A stretch of DNA of 64,000 nucleotides from Corynebacterium poyangense (GTDB lineage: Bacteria > Actinomycetota > Actinomycetes > Mycobacteriales > Mycobacteriaceae): NCBI RefSeq assembly GCF_014522205.1, contig NZ_CP046884.1, forward strand, positions 558,001 through 622,000, in the 5' to 3' direction. Position numbers and translations under genes: made by a program. How positions within the stretch are numbered: the first letter of the stretch is position 1; each line of letters starts with the position of its first letter. The notes below the pieces were generated by a model, which saw only the letters and a program-made list of their open reading frames with translations, searched no databases and was not told the DNA's origin. This document shows positions 1 through 10,214 of this stretch, in pieces.

Positions 1-1564
1 TGTCCACAACGGCATCATTGAGAATTTTGCGCCGCTGCGGGAAGAACTACAGCGCAAAGGTATAGAGATGATGTCGGAAACTGATTCCGAGGTGGCCGCA
101 CACCTGCTGGCGCTGGCTTATCAAGAAGGGGAGACTGCCGGTAATTTCCAGGCCTCAGCATTAGCGGTTCTTAACCGTCTTGAGGGAGCTTTTACTCTGC
201 TTTTCATGCATGCTGATCATCCCGATCAGATCATTGCTGGGCGGCGTTCAACTCCACTCATTGTGGGGGTAGGCGACAATGAGATGTTCTTAGGTTCAGA
301 TGTTGCTGCTTTTATCGAATACACGAAGAACGCGGTGGAATTAGGACAAGATAACGTCGTCGTCCTCCGTCAGCATGATTTTGAGATCCTCAATTTTGAC
401 GGATCGCCTGCGCAAGGTCGAGCCTTCACGATCGATTGGGATCTAGCTGCAGCGGAAAAGGGCGGATTTGATTCCTTTATGCTCAAGGAAATCCATGAGC
501 AGCCAGCCGCGGTCCGTGACACGCTGGCAGGACATTATCACAATGGCCGGGTTACCTTAGATGAACAGAACCTCAGTGACGAGGACCTCAAATATATTGA
601 TCAGGTGTTTGTCGTGGCCTGTGGTTCGGCCTATCATTCCGGCCTTCTCGCAAAATACGCCATTGAGCATTGGGTTCGTATTCCGGTGCAAATTGAGGTG
701 GCCAGCGAATTTCGATACCGTGATCCGGTGTTAGATGAGCGCACTCTGGTTTTAGCAATCTCCCAATCCGGTGAAACAGCTGATACCTTGGAAGCAGTCC
801 GACATGCAAAGTCGCAGGGGGCTAAAGTTTTAGCGGTATGTAATACCAATGGTTCGCAGATTCCCCGCGAGTCAGATGCGGTGCTCTATACCCACGCTGG
901 CCCTGAAATCGGGGTAGCGTCCACCAAAGCTTTCTTAGCGCAAGTCGCAGCCAATTACATCGTGGGATTAGCGCTAGCCCAGGCTAAAGGCACCAAGTAC
1001 CCGGATGAAATTGCGGAGATCTACCGTTCCTTGGAGGAAATCCCAGCGAAAATTGAGTCGCTATTGGCGTGCGAAGATCAGGTCACTGACATTGCGCAAC
1101 TTCTAGGGGCGGTGCGCACCATGTTGTTCTTAGGTCGCGGCGTTGGCTACCCGGTTGCCCTCGAGGGTGCTTTGAAATTGAAGGAGCTTGCCTATATTCA
1201 CGCTGAAGGTTTCCCGGCCGGAGAGCTTAAGCATGGGCCCATTGCGCTCATTGAGGATGATCTTCCTGTTGTGGTGGTAGTTCCCAGCCCGCGGGGAGTA
1301 ACGTTGCTGCACTCCAAGATTGTGTCGAATATCCAAGAGATTCGGGCTCGCGGGGCAAAAACTATTGTGATTGCGGAAGAGGGCGATACCGCTGTCGAAC
1401 CTTATGCCAATTGGTTGATTCGGATACCGGAAACTCCCTCGATGATGCAGCCGTTGTTAGCGACTGTGCCTTTGCAGTTCTTGGCGGCAGAGATTGCACG
1501 TCAATGTGGCAATGAGGATATTGACAAGCCCCGTAATCTCGCGAAGTCTGTCACCGTTGAATAG
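1..1564 (+). CDS. glmS: Glutamine-fructose-6-phosphate aminotransferase (isomerizing), 5' truncated
   Basis: GlmS makes glucosamine-6-phosphate from fructose-6-phosphate and glutamine, the first step towards UDP-GlcNAc for peptidoglycan. The frame is open from base 2 and begins inside the N-terminal glutaminase domain (VHNGIIENF motif), so the first 80 or so residues with the catalytic N-terminal Cys lie outside the window. Two SIS sugar-isomerase domains follow: the first carries VACGSAYHSG and SQSGETADT, the second LGRGVGYPVALEGALKLKE. The C-terminus DKPRNLAKSVTVE is typical of the family. The alanine racemase gene starts 7 nt after the stop, so the two cell-wall precursor genes are probably co-transcribed. 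Identity is secure. Confidence 0.97.
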   Translation, partial: VHNGIIENFAPLREELQRKGIEMMSETDSEVAAHLLALAYQEGETAGNFQASALAVLNRLEGAFTLLFMHADHPDQIIAGRRSTPLIVGVGDNEMFLGSDVAAFIEYTKNAVELGQDNVVVLRQHDFEILNFDGSPAQGRAFTIDWDLAAAEKGGFDSFMLKEIHEQPAAVRDTLAGHYHNGRVTLDEQNLSDEDLKYIDQVFVVACGSAYHSGLLAKYAIEHWVRIPVQIEVASEFRYRDPVLDERTLVLAISQSGETADTLEAVRHAKSQGAKVLAVCNTNGSQIPRESDAVLYTHAGPEIGVASTKAFLAQVAANYIVGLALAQAKGTKYPDEIAEIYRSLEEIPAKIESLLACEDQVTDIAQLLGAVRTMLFLGRGVGYPVALEGALKLKELAYIHAEGFPAGELKHGPIALIEDDLPVVVVVPSPRGVTLLHSKIVSNIQEIRARGAKTIVIAEEGDTAVEPYANWLIRIPETPSMMQPLLATVPLQFLAAEIARQCGNEDIDKPRNLAKSVTVE

Positions 1565-1571
1565 CAGTAAC

Positions 1572-2744
1572 GTGGAAAATTTATCGACGCCACTATGCCG
1601 TCCATTGATTCAAACGCGGATCGACCTGGGGGCGATTGCCCATAACACTCGGGTTGTGAAAGAGCGATTGCGGCCGGGCACTCAGCTCATGGCGGTTGTT
1701 AAAGCCGACGGGTACAACCACGGTGCGGTCTCTGTTGCCCGGGTGATGGTGGAAAATGGGGCCGACGCCCTCGGGGTTGCTACCTTGCCGGAAGCTCTGG
1801 AACTACGTCGTGCCGGAATTGAGGTTCCGGTGCTGGCTTGGATGTGGACACCTCACATCCCGTCGGAGGTTATGGCTCACGTGCTGTCGAACAATATTGC
1901 TGTGGGGGTGGCGTCTTTAGCCCACGCCCAAGCAATTGCCCAGGTGACTCAACGCGGCATACCGGCTGAGGTGTACGTGAAGGTAGAAACCGGGATGCAC
2001 CGCTCAGGAGTGGACCCGGAACACTGGGAAACTGTTTTTTCCTACCTAAAAAACACCCCCGGAGTGCAGGTGCAAGGAGTTTTTAGCCACCTATCCTCCG
2101 CCGACGATCCTAAAAATCCAGCGACTGACCTACAAGCCACACAGTTTTTCCGCGCTATTGAATGCGGCCGCGCGGTGGGATTGGAGCTGCCAATTAATCA
2201 TCTGTGTAATTCTCCAGCGACGATGACTCGCCCTGATCTTCATGGCGACATGGTTCGGGTAGGAGTGTGTCTGTATGGCGGCCAGCCAGTCTTCCAAGAG
2301 TCCTTCCCGGTTCAGCCGGCGATGAGCTGGCTATCCGAGGTGGTGATGGTAAAACCTATCGCTCAAGGGGAAGCCACTAGTTATGGTTTGACCTGGGCCG
2401 CCCAGCGCGCTGGATACCTAGCCGTCGTTCCGGTGGGCTATGCCGATGGTTTGCCTCGCTCCGCTCAAGGAGTGTTGGAGGTTGCCATTAAGGGAAGACG
2501 TTATCCGCAGGTAGGCCGAGTATGCATGGACCAATTTCTGGTTGATCTAGGAGAAAACCCAGATCAGATAACAACGGGCGATGAGGTCTGCCTTTTTGGT
2601 TCCCTACCAGGCGCGTTGTCTCCCAGTGAACTAGCCCAACGGCTAGGCACTATTGATTATGAGTTATTCTGTCGCCCAACTGGGCGTACTGAACGAGAGT
2701 ACGTACCCTCGGGCATGGTGAAGTCGGTGAGTGATGAAAGATAG
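1572..2744 (+). CDS. alr: Alanine racemase
   Basis: PLP-dependent racemase converting L-Ala to D-Ala for peptidoglycan; cytosolic. The N-terminal TIM-barrel carries the PLP lysine motif AVVKADGYNHGA, and the C-terminal domain has VGRVCMDQF and the catalytic tyrosine region ATSYGLTW. I place the start at GTG 1572, giving 390 aa and the sequence VENLSTPLCRPLIQTRIDLG, because a longer reading from 1494 would overlap the glmS 3' end by 70 nt and would put a non-conserved tail ahead of the barrel. The Shine-Dalgarno signal is weak. The 3' end overlaps tsaE by 14 nt, which suggests translational coupling. Confidence 0.95.
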   Translation: MENLSTPLCRPLIQTRIDLGAIAHNTRVVKERLRPGTQLMAVVKADGYNHGAVSVARVMVENGADALGVATLPEALELRRAGIEVPVLAWMWTPHIPSEVMAHVLSNNIAVGVASLAHAQAIAQVTQRGIPAEVYVKVETGMHRSGVDPEHWETVFSYLKNTPGVQVQGVFSHLSSADDPKNPATDLQATQFFRAIECGRAVGLELPINHLCNSPATMTRPDLHGDMVRVGVCLYGGQPVFQESFPVQPAMSWLSEVVMVKPIAQGEATSYGLTWAAQRAGYLAVVPVGYADGLPRSAQGVLEVAIKGRRYPQVGRVCMDQFLVDLGENPDQITTGDEVCLFGSLPGALSPSELAQRLGTIDYELFCRPTGRTEREYVPSGMVKSVSDER

Positions 2745-3231
2745 TTTCCCCTTATCGGGTCGAGTCAGTCTTCCAGAGGCGAAGGATACTCAAGACTTTG
2801 GGGAGAAACTTGGGGCTGCCCTAGAAGCAGGAGATCTCGTCATCCTCGATGGCCCTTTGGGGGCCGGGAAAACTACCCTTACTCAGGGGATAGCGCGGGG
2901 GATGGGAGTGCGAGGTAGGGTGACTTCCCCTACCTTTGTAGTCGCGCGGGAACATCGTCCGCAGCAGGGCGCTGGTTTAAGGTCCCCCACCCTTATCCAC
3001 GTGGATGCTTATCGTCTACTTGATGGTGAAACAGATCCGTTGGGGGCCTTAGATGCTTTAGATCTAGACACTGAACTGGATGAGGCAGTGGTAGTAGCTG
3101 AGTGGGGTGGGGGGCTGATAGAAAACCTCTCTTCTGATTATCTTTTCGTGTCTTTAGATCGAGAGACAGCAGTCATGAGCGATCCGGAGTCAGAGGAACG
3201 GATTCTCACCTGGCGACACAGCAGCGAATAA
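2731..3231 (+). CDS. tsaE: tRNA t6A biosynthesis ATPase TsaE
   Basis: TsaE is the P-loop ATPase that works with TsaB and TsaD to make N6-threonylcarbamoyladenosine at A37 of ANN-decoding tRNAs. The Walker A motif GPLGAGKTT lies near residue 41, followed by the family motif SPTFV and HVDAYRL, and a late VAEWGG motif. The length of 166 aa is normal. GTG 2731 and ATG 2734 are both possible starts inside the 3' end of alr. The gene is separated from tsaB and tsaD by an exporter and a methyltransferase gene. Confidence 0.93.
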   Translation: MMKDSFPLSGRVSLPEAKDTQDFGEKLGAALEAGDLVILDGPLGAGKTTLTQGIARGMGVRGRVTSPTFVVAREHRPQQGAGLRSPTLIHVDAYRLLDGETDPLGALDALDLDTELDEAVVVAEWGGGLIENLSSDYLFVSLDRETAVMSDPESEERILTWRHSSE

Positions 3232-3266
3232 TGATACCTTAAAGGCAAACGCAGATAGTCAGAACC

Positions 3267-3298
3267 ATTCCCACATAAAAACAGATGGGAGTGGGAAT
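3267..3298. repeat. Inverted repeat between tsaE and the exporter gene
   Basis: The arms ATTCCCAC (3267-3274) and GTGGGAAT (3291-3298) form a perfect 8 bp stem with a 16 nt loop. It lies 26 bp before the exporter ATG and has no T-run, so it may be an operator or a leader hairpin rather than a terminator. Confidence 0.35.
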
Positions 3299-3324
3299 AG
3301 TCGGACAGGTGGTTGCCTTTAATT

Positions 3325-4917
3325 ATGCTTAATGTGCTCGCAGCCCAGCCGCTCATCGCCTTGGCTTTCATTCTGTCGGTGGGATTAGCTCTCGGGAAAA
3401 TCCGAATAGCCGGAATCTCTCTTGGCGCCGCGGCAGTTCTTTTTGTAGCACTCGCAGTTTCTGCACTAAATAGCGACATCGTTATCCCAGCTTTTGTTTA
3501 TCAATTCGGGCTCGCCTTATTCGTCTACGCCATCGGCCTCAGCGCAGGTGGGCGGTTTTTCGCTGAGTTTCGAACCCGTGGCTGGAAAATGAATGCCTTC
3601 CTAGTGCTTCTCATGGTGGTTCTCGGAGTCATTGCCTGGATCCTCATCAGGAGCATTGGTCTGGAAACACAGCAAGGCGCTGGAATGTTCGCCGGCGCTT
3701 TAAGCTCCACCCCCGGCATGGCAGCAGTGGTGGAAACTTTCACCGGTTCAACCACCCCAGTGGTGGGTTATTCTTTGGCCTATCCCGGAGGTGTTGTGGG
3801 GGTGATCTTGGTAGCTGCCGTTGGGGCCTCCGTCGCCAACGTCAACCATAGGGAGGATGCCCGTTCTGAAGGGCTTATTCAGGAGCCTTTGGAGTGGAGA
3901 GCAGTCAGGCTAGCAGCTGGAATAGATTGTTTAGCGCGGGATCTGCCAGAGCGTTGCGGGGCAGACATTATTGCTACTCGCATGGTTCATGATCAACGCC
4001 ACCATGAGCTTGTAGAACCTACCCAGCGAATAACCGGGGGGCAGCTCATTATTCTCAACGGAACCGCCGACGCATTAAATACTGCTGTACCGCACCTAGG
4101 AGTAGAAGAACAGACTGATATTGCTGAAGCGGACTTGGTGTATCAACGCCTAACCGTCTCTAACCCCACGGTTGCTGGGCACACGGTGGAACAACTTCGG
4201 ACCCACGAGCATGGTTTCCTCATCGCCCGGATCAGGGAAGGCGATAATGATGTGGTGCCTCGGGATAACACGGTGGTTAATCTTTCCGACCGGGTACGAG
4301 TTGTAGCGCGCCGGGACAATATCCCTCGGGCCCGAGCGCTTTTAGGGGATTCGGAAAAGGCCCTGGCCAACGTGGACTTGTTACCGATGAGTTTGGGTTT
4401 GCTCCTTGGGTTATTGTTGGGAGCTATCCCGGTGCCGCTTCCCGGAGGGGCTACGGTTTCTCTTGGTTTTGGCGGTGGCCCAATTGTGGCTGGGCTGATC
4501 CTCGGGGCCCTAGTGCGCACCGGAAAAGTGAATTGGCAGCTGCCCTATCACGCAAACCGCACTCTTTCTGCACTCGGCTTATCACTATTCTTAGCTGGAG
4601 TAGGAACAACGGCTGGCCCTAGCTTCGCGAAAGCTCTCACTGACTTCTCCTCGCTGAAGTACATCGCCGTCGGACTTGGAATCACCGTCCTATACACCCT
4701 GCTGTGTGGGGTAGTCGGAACAAAGCTCCTAGGGTTGACGTGGGATGAATCCATGGGGATGGCGGCCGGGTTAAGCACTAATCCAGCCGTCATGAGCTAT
4801 CTGAACGTACAAACAAAAACCGAGCTTGCTGAACGCGGATATGCCACGGTTTATCCCACCGCTATGATCGGAAAAATCATTCTTTGTCAGCTCCTGGCAG
4901 TCATCCTCATGGCGTAA
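3325..4917 (+). CDS. AspT/SucE-type (AAEx family) membrane exporter with TrkA-C domains
   Basis: A 530-residue membrane protein of the aspartate:alanine exchanger family, the family of C. glutamicum succinate exporter SucE. It has the characteristic two-block layout: about five membrane helices at the N-terminus (LSVGLALGKIRIAG motif), a central soluble part of roughly 200 residues with two TrkA-C-like modules (residues about 185-345), and a second block of five helices. The N-terminal block ends in GALSSTPGMAA and the C-terminal block in AAGLSTNPAVMSY, the duplicated glycine-rich repeats of the family. I chose ATG 3325 over TTG 3313 because MLNVLAAQPLIALAFIL matches the usual family N-terminus. 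The substrate is not readable from sequence; a dicarboxylate or amino acid is likely. Confidence 0.85.
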   Translation: MLNVLAAQPLIALAFILSVGLALGKIRIAGISLGAAAVLFVALAVSALNSDIVIPAFVYQFGLALFVYAIGLSAGGRFFAEFRTRGWKMNAFLVLLMVVLGVIAWILIRSIGLETQQGAGMFAGALSSTPGMAAVVETFTGSTTPVVGYSLAYPGGVVGVILVAAVGASVANVNHREDARSEGLIQEPLEWRAVRLAAGIDCLARDLPERCGADIIATRMVHDQRHHELVEPTQRITGGQLIILNGTADALNTAVPHLGVEEQTDIAEADLVYQRLTVSNPTVAGHTVEQLRTHEHGFLIARIREGDNDVVPRDNTVVNLSDRVRVVARRDNIPRARALLGDSEKALANVDLLPMSLGLLLGLLLGAIPVPLPGGATVSLGFGGGPIVAGLILGALVRTGKVNWQLPYHANRTLSALGLSLFLAGVGTTAGPSFAKALTDFSSLKYIAVGLGITVLYTLLCGVVGTKLLGLTWDESMGMAAGLSTNPAVMSYLNVQTKTELAERGYATVYPTAMIGKIILCQLLAVILMA

Positions 4918-4972
4918 GTTTCTCCATCCTCTTGATATCGATCTACCTCTCATATTCTTTAGGATGAAGAAT

Positions 4973-5746
4973 ATGAGTGATCTTTTCCACAATGGTCAAA
5001 GCTATGCCCAGTTTCGGCCGTCCTATCCTGCTGAGGTGGCCCGCCGCGTGGCTGAGTTGTCTCCAGGTTCTTCCTTAGCCGTCGATGTAGGTTGTGGAAC
5101 GGGGCAATTCAGCACCCTTATCGCCCCCTATTTTGATCGGACTGTGGGGTGTGACCCTAGTAGTGCTCAGCTTCAGGGACGTGCCTTAGCCCCCGGTTTA
5201 GACTACTTATGTGCTGACGCCGGGGAGCTACCCTTTCGCGACCACTGCGTAGATCTGTTAAGCGTGGCACAAGCAATACACTGGGTGCCCTTAGCTAAGT
5301 TCAACCGCGAGGCCTGCCGGGTGCTCAAACCAGGCGGAATCTTGATTGTCCTGAGTTATGCCACGTGCTACCTCGTAGATAAGCACCTCAATGCCTTATT
5401 CCAAGATTTTTACTGGGGTCCTTTCCATCGGTTCTGGGAACCGGAAAGAAAGATTGCTGAATCGAATCTTTCCGGTATTGACCTGCCTGGCAAGGACATT
5501 CCTCAAGGCGAAACTACCTTGCGAAAGACCATGACCTATCGAGATTTTCGGGGTTATCTAGAAACCTGGTCAGCATTGAAAACTGCAGAACAATCTGGCC
5601 CGGAAGGTCGTCAAGAATTTGAAGATTTTATGACTCAGCTCCACCGAGTCTGGCAACCTGATCAGCGCGAAATTGAGGTGCGGTGGCCATTGACCATAAA
5701 GATCACCCGGATGGTAGATAGCGTTCACCAGCAGAACGGTCACTAA
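4973..5746 (+). CDS. Class I SAM-dependent methyltransferase
   Basis: A 257-residue Rossmann-fold methyltransferase. The SAM-binding motif I is VDVGCGTGQFS near residue 38, followed by motif II VGCDPS and a post-motif region LLSVAQAIHWV, and a motif HRVLKPGG-like stretch (ACRVLKPGGIL). This architecture is that of the Methyltransf_11 family; the QAIHW sequence is common in the trans-aconitate or TMT1-like branch, but the substrate is unknown. I choose ATG 4973 over ATG 4964 because an AGGA sequence lies 8 nt upstream of it. The gene stands alone between the exporter and tsaB. Confidence 0.82.
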   Translation: MSDLFHNGQSYAQFRPSYPAEVARRVAELSPGSSLAVDVGCGTGQFSTLIAPYFDRTVGCDPSSAQLQGRALAPGLDYLCADAGELPFRDHCVDLLSVAQAIHWVPLAKFNREACRVLKPGGILIVLSYATCYLVDKHLNALFQDFYWGPFHRFWEPERKIAESNLSGIDLPGKDIPQGETTLRKTMTYRDFRGYLETWSALKTAEQSGPEGRQEFEDFMTQLHRVWQPDQREIEVRWPLTIKITRMVDSVHQQNGH

Positions 5747-5811
5747 TCGCCGATGGATTTTTAGGCCCGCAGTGTATCTTTCATTTTTCTTAGCCATTAC
5801 CCTGGGATATT

Positions 5812-6507
5812 GTGTTGATTCTTGCGCTTGATTCAGCTACTCCCGACGTCGTTGTAGGAGTAGTGCGCCGAGACGGCGATGCATCCGTAGACCTCGTGGA
5901 CGAAGAAGTCATCAAAGGGGCTCGGCACCATAATGAATTGTTGGTCCCCACCACTCACAACGTGTTGCGTCGCTCCCACTGTTCTTTCTCAGACCTCGAC
6001 GCCATCGTAGTGGGAATTGGTCCCGGTCCGTTTACTGGTCTCCGGGTGGGAATGGCAACCGCTCAGGCCTTCGGTGACGCTTTATCCATCCCTGTTTATG
6101 GGGTCTGCTCCTTAGATGCCATCGCAGTGAACCTTCGAGATTCGATAACGTACACCCCCGACTCACGTTTTCTCGTCGCCACCGATGCCCGACGCAAGGA
6201 GGTGTACTGGGCTACCTATTCAGCAACCGAGCGACTGCGTGGCCCTCAGGTGACTAAACCGCATGAGGTGGAGATTCCTTCTGATCTTCGTGCGCTGAAC
6301 ATTCCTCAACACCTTGTTGACCAGGTAGTTTCTCCTGACATCTCGGCTACCCGCTTTGATCTGATCCCCACTCCCACCTCTCTGGTGCGCAGCGTGGATC
6401 TCAAGAAACCCCCGCAGCCTTTGACTCCCCTGTATCTTCGCCGACCCGATGCGCACGTTCCCGCCTTTAAGCCCTTGTCTCCAGCAATTCCTCGACCAAC
6501 CTCATGA
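5812..6507 (+). CDS. tsaB: tRNA t6A biosynthesis protein TsaB
   Basis: TsaB is the catalytically inactive ASKHA paralogue that pairs with TsaD in the threonylcarbamoyl transferase complex. The N-terminus LILALDSATP is the phosphate-1 region of the fold, and GIGPGPFTGLRVGMATAQ (residues about 66-83) is the TsaB signature. The length of 231 aa is normal. The start is GTG 5812 with a poor Shine-Dalgarno. The stop overlaps the rimI start by 4 nt, so tsaB-rimI-tsaD is a tight operon, the standard bacterial order. Confidence 0.95.
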   Translation: MLILALDSATPDVVVGVVRRDGDASVDLVDEEVIKGARHHNELLVPTTHNVLRRSHCSFSDLDAIVVGIGPGPFTGLRVGMATAQAFGDALSIPVYGVCSLDAIAVNLRDSITYTPDSRFLVATDARRKEVYWATYSATERLRGPQVTKPHEVEIPSDLRALNIPQHLVDQVVSPDISATRFDLIPTPTSLVRSVDLKKPPQPLTPLYLRRPDAHVPAFKPLSPAIPRPTS

Positions 6508-7001
6508 GCTGGCAACTTCGCGAATTAACCCAGCGGGATACCCCTCGTCTTGCTGAGTTGGAATTAGAGCTTTTCCCAGAAGAGGACCCATGGCCGGCTT
6601 CTGCGTTCGCCGCTGAAATAGGTCAACCACACACTTTTTATGTCGGGGTGTGTTCCGAAGAAGAACCACATTATCTGGTGGGCTACGCTGGTTTAGCTGT
6701 CCTTGGTCCCCCCTCCGAGCCCGAGTGTGAAGTCCACACCATCGGAGTTGATCCGGAGTTTCAAGGCCATGGATTAGGCAGACTGTTATTGAGCAACATA
6801 CTCGCGGTGGCTGATTCTTTAGCAGCTCCGATTTTTCTCGAGGTTCGCACTGATAACTACCCGGCGATTAACCTGTATGAGTCAACCGGCTTTGAAAAAC
6901 TGGGAATCCGGAAGAACTATTATCGCCCCAGCGGCGCGGATGCTTTTTGCATGAAGCGCCCTGCGCAGTCACCGTGTCCACCCCCACGCAGAAAGGATTA
7001 A
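6504..7001 (+). CDS. rimI: RimI-type GNAT N-acetyltransferase
   Basis: GNAT-fold acetyltransferase expected to acetylate the N-terminus of a ribosomal protein (S18 in E. coli), with acetyl-CoA as donor. The CoA pyrophosphate-binding loop is VDPEFQGHGLGRLLL (around residue 86), and the RimI C-terminal signature EVRTDNYPAINLYESTGFEKLGIRKNYY is present (residues about 112-140). It overlaps tsaB by 4 nt and is followed 3 nt later by tsaD. Broader protein targets are known for actinobacterial RimI, so the exact substrate is open. Confidence 0.92.
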   Translation: MSWQLRELTQRDTPRLAELELELFPEEDPWPASAFAAEIGQPHTFYVGVCSEEEPHYLVGYAGLAVLGPPSEPECEVHTIGVDPEFQGHGLGRLLLSNILAVADSLAAPIFLEVRTDNYPAINLYESTGFEKLGIRKNYYRPSGADAFCMKRPAQSPCPPPRRKD

Positions 7002-7004
7002 CCC

Positions 7005-8075
7005 GTGGCTCACGTCATATTGGGAATAGAAAGCTCCTGCGATGAAACCGGCGTGGGAATCGTTCGGCTTTATGATGATGGGCGGATGGATATCCTCGCC
7101 AATCAAGTAGCTAGCTCCATGTCAGAACACGCCCGTTTTGGAGGAGTAGTTCCTGAGATCGCGAGCCGGGCACACCTCGAAGCGATGAGTCAGGTGATGA
7201 AAGCCGCATTGTCGGAGGCTGGGATTGATCGTCCGGATATGGTCTCCGCCACCGTCGGACCTGGACTCGCCGGTGCGCTCCTCGTGGGTGCCTCAGCAGC
7301 GAAAGCCTATGCAGCTGCGTGGGATGTTCCTTTCTTCGGAGTCAATCACTTAGGCGGCCATGTGGCGGTCGCAAATCTAGGCGATGAACAGCTTCCTCAC
7401 TCGGTGGCGCTGTTAGTCAGCGGTGGACACACACAGCTCCTTGAAGTCCACGCCGTAGGAAAACCCATGCGGGAATTAGGCTCCACCCTCGATGATGCTG
7501 CCGGTGAAGCCTATGACAAAGTTTCCCGCTTGCTAGGGTTAGGCTACCCAGGTGGGCCAGTCATCGACCGCTACGCTCGACAAGGAAACCCCAAAGCCAT
7601 TCAGTTTCCTCGGGGCCTCATGAAACGTCACGATACTCGCTATGATTTTTCCTTCTCAGGGTTAAAAACAGCGGTCGCTCGTTACGTCGAAGCTGCTGAG
7701 CGAGAAGGCCGAGTCATCAGCCTGGAAGATGTCTGCGCCAGCTTCCAAGAAGCGGTGTGCGATGTGCTCACGAAGAAAGCAATCTGGGCTTGCCAAGATG
7801 TGGGGGCACAAGTGTTATTACTCGGCGGCGGGGTTGCGGCGAACTCACGGCTCCGGGAACTGGCGGCAGCGCGCTGCCAATCCGCTGGAATTGAGTTAAG
7901 GGTTCCGGATTTTGCTCTGTGTACCGATAACGGGGTGATGATTGCTGCTCTGGCGGCCCAGTTATTTCACGAAGGAGCACAACCCTCTGGTCTGGACGTC
8001 GGGACGGATCCTGCTATGGAGGTAGAAACTCCCCTGGCAGGGGGCACGGTTGAGTGCTGGCACTCGCAAGGGTAG
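7005..8075 (+). CDS. tsaD: tRNA N6-threonylcarbamoyladenosine transferase TsaD
   Basis: TsaD transfers the threonylcarbamoyl group from TC-AMP to A37 of tRNA. The 356-residue ASKHA protein has the N-terminal motif [16 protein letters not shown], the metal-binding HLGGHV, the nucleotide loop [10 protein letters not shown], and the C-terminal [13 protein letters not shown]. Start is GTG 7005. Notably the stop codon (8073-8075) lies inside the promoter and CIRCE operator of groES, so transcription through tsaD would cross that regulatory site. Confidence 0.97.
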   Translation: MAHVILGIESSCDETGVGIVRLYDDGRMDILANQVASSMSEHARFGGVVPEIASRAHLEAMSQVMKAALSEAGIDRPDMVSATVGPGLAGALLVGASAAKAYAAAWDVPFFGVNHLGGHVAVANLGDEQLPHSVALLVSGGHTQLLEVHAVGKPMRELGSTLDDAAGEAYDKVSRLLGLGYPGGPVIDRYARQGNPKAIQFPRGLMKRHDTRYDFSFSGLKTAVARYVEAAEREGRVISLEDVCASFQEAVCDVLTKKAIWACQDVGAQVLLLGGGVAANSRLRELAAARCQSAGIELRVPDFALCTDNGVMIAALAAQLFHEGAQPSGLDVGTDPAMEVETPLAGGTVECWHSQG

Positions 8076-8083
8076 AGTGCCAA
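8050..8083 (+). promoter_or_regulatory. groESL promoter with embedded CIRCE (HrcA) operator
   Basis: The CIRCE arms are CTGGCACTC (8057-8065) and GAGTGCCAA (8075-8083) with the canonical 9 nt spacer. A promoter-like pair overlaps it: TTGAGT (8050-8055), 17 bp, then TAGAGT (8073-8078), so the left arm sits in the promoter spacer and the right arm overlaps the -10. CIRCE is known as the binding site of the heat-shock repressor HrcA. A third half-site, GAGTGC at 8052-8057, makes a second inverted pair GAGTGC-TG-GCACTC. The site straddles the tsaD stop codon. HrcA itself is not encoded in this window. Confidence 0.88.
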
Positions 8084-8185
8084 ACAGGTTGTTTTACAGA
8101 CAGTTGTTCACCCGCGACGACGGCTGGGCTGGATTCCACAACCGGCATCATTCACAGTCCATACATATCCACATGGAGGAAAATC

Positions 8186-8485
8186 GTGGCGAACGTCAAC
8201 ATCAAGCCGCTTGAGGACCGTATCCTGGTTCAAATCAAGGAAGCTGAAACCACCACCGCATCTGGGTTGGTGATCCCTGATTCTGCTAAGGAGAAGCCGC
8301 AAGAGGCCTCTGTTATTGCTGTGGGCCCAGGCCGTTTTGATGAGAAGGGTGATCGTATTCCGCTCGACGTCAAAGAAGGTGACACTGTGATCTTCTCCAA
8401 GTATGGCGGAACCGAGATTAAGTACAACGGGCAGGATTACCTCATTCTTTCTGCTCGTGACATCTTGGCCATCGTCGAAAGCTAA
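8186..8485 (+). CDS. groES: Co-chaperonin GroES (Hsp10)
   Basis: The heptameric lid of the GroEL chamber, 99 aa. It begins [16 protein letters not shown] and carries the mobile-loop region [21 protein letters not shown] start at GTG 8186, preceded by a strong GGAGGA at 8175-8180; the upstream in-frame extension is leader sequence that contains the CIRCE region. The groEL gene starts 15 nt after the stop. Heat induction through CIRCE is expected. Confidence 0.97.
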   Translation: MANVNIKPLEDRILVQIKEAETTTASGLVIPDSAKEKPQEASVIAVGPGRFDEKGDRIPLDVKEGDTVIFSKYGGTEIKYNGQDYLILSARDILAIVES

Positions 8486-10120
<1,635 letters not shown>

Positions 10121-10144
10121 GTCCTAAAAACCTGGTCTCTGCTT

Positions 10145-10192
10145 AAAAACGCTCCTCTTTCTAAAAAAGAAGCAAGAAAGAGGAGCGTTTTT
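10145..10192. terminator. Bidirectional intrinsic terminator after groEL1
   Basis: A perfect 18 bp stem, arms 10145-10162 and 10175-10192, with a 12 nt loop. The outer pairs are A/T runs, so a U-tract forms on transcripts from either side. It lies between the convergent groEL1 and the hydrolase gene and can end both transcripts. Confidence 0.93.
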
Positions 10193-10214
10193 CTGTCTTG
10201 TGATCGGGGGGAGC

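Noticed and set aside
1494..1571. Longer N-terminus of alanine racemase from ATG 1494
   Set aside because: It lies within the glmS 3' end and adds residues not seen in the family; the GTG at 1572 gives a normal start.
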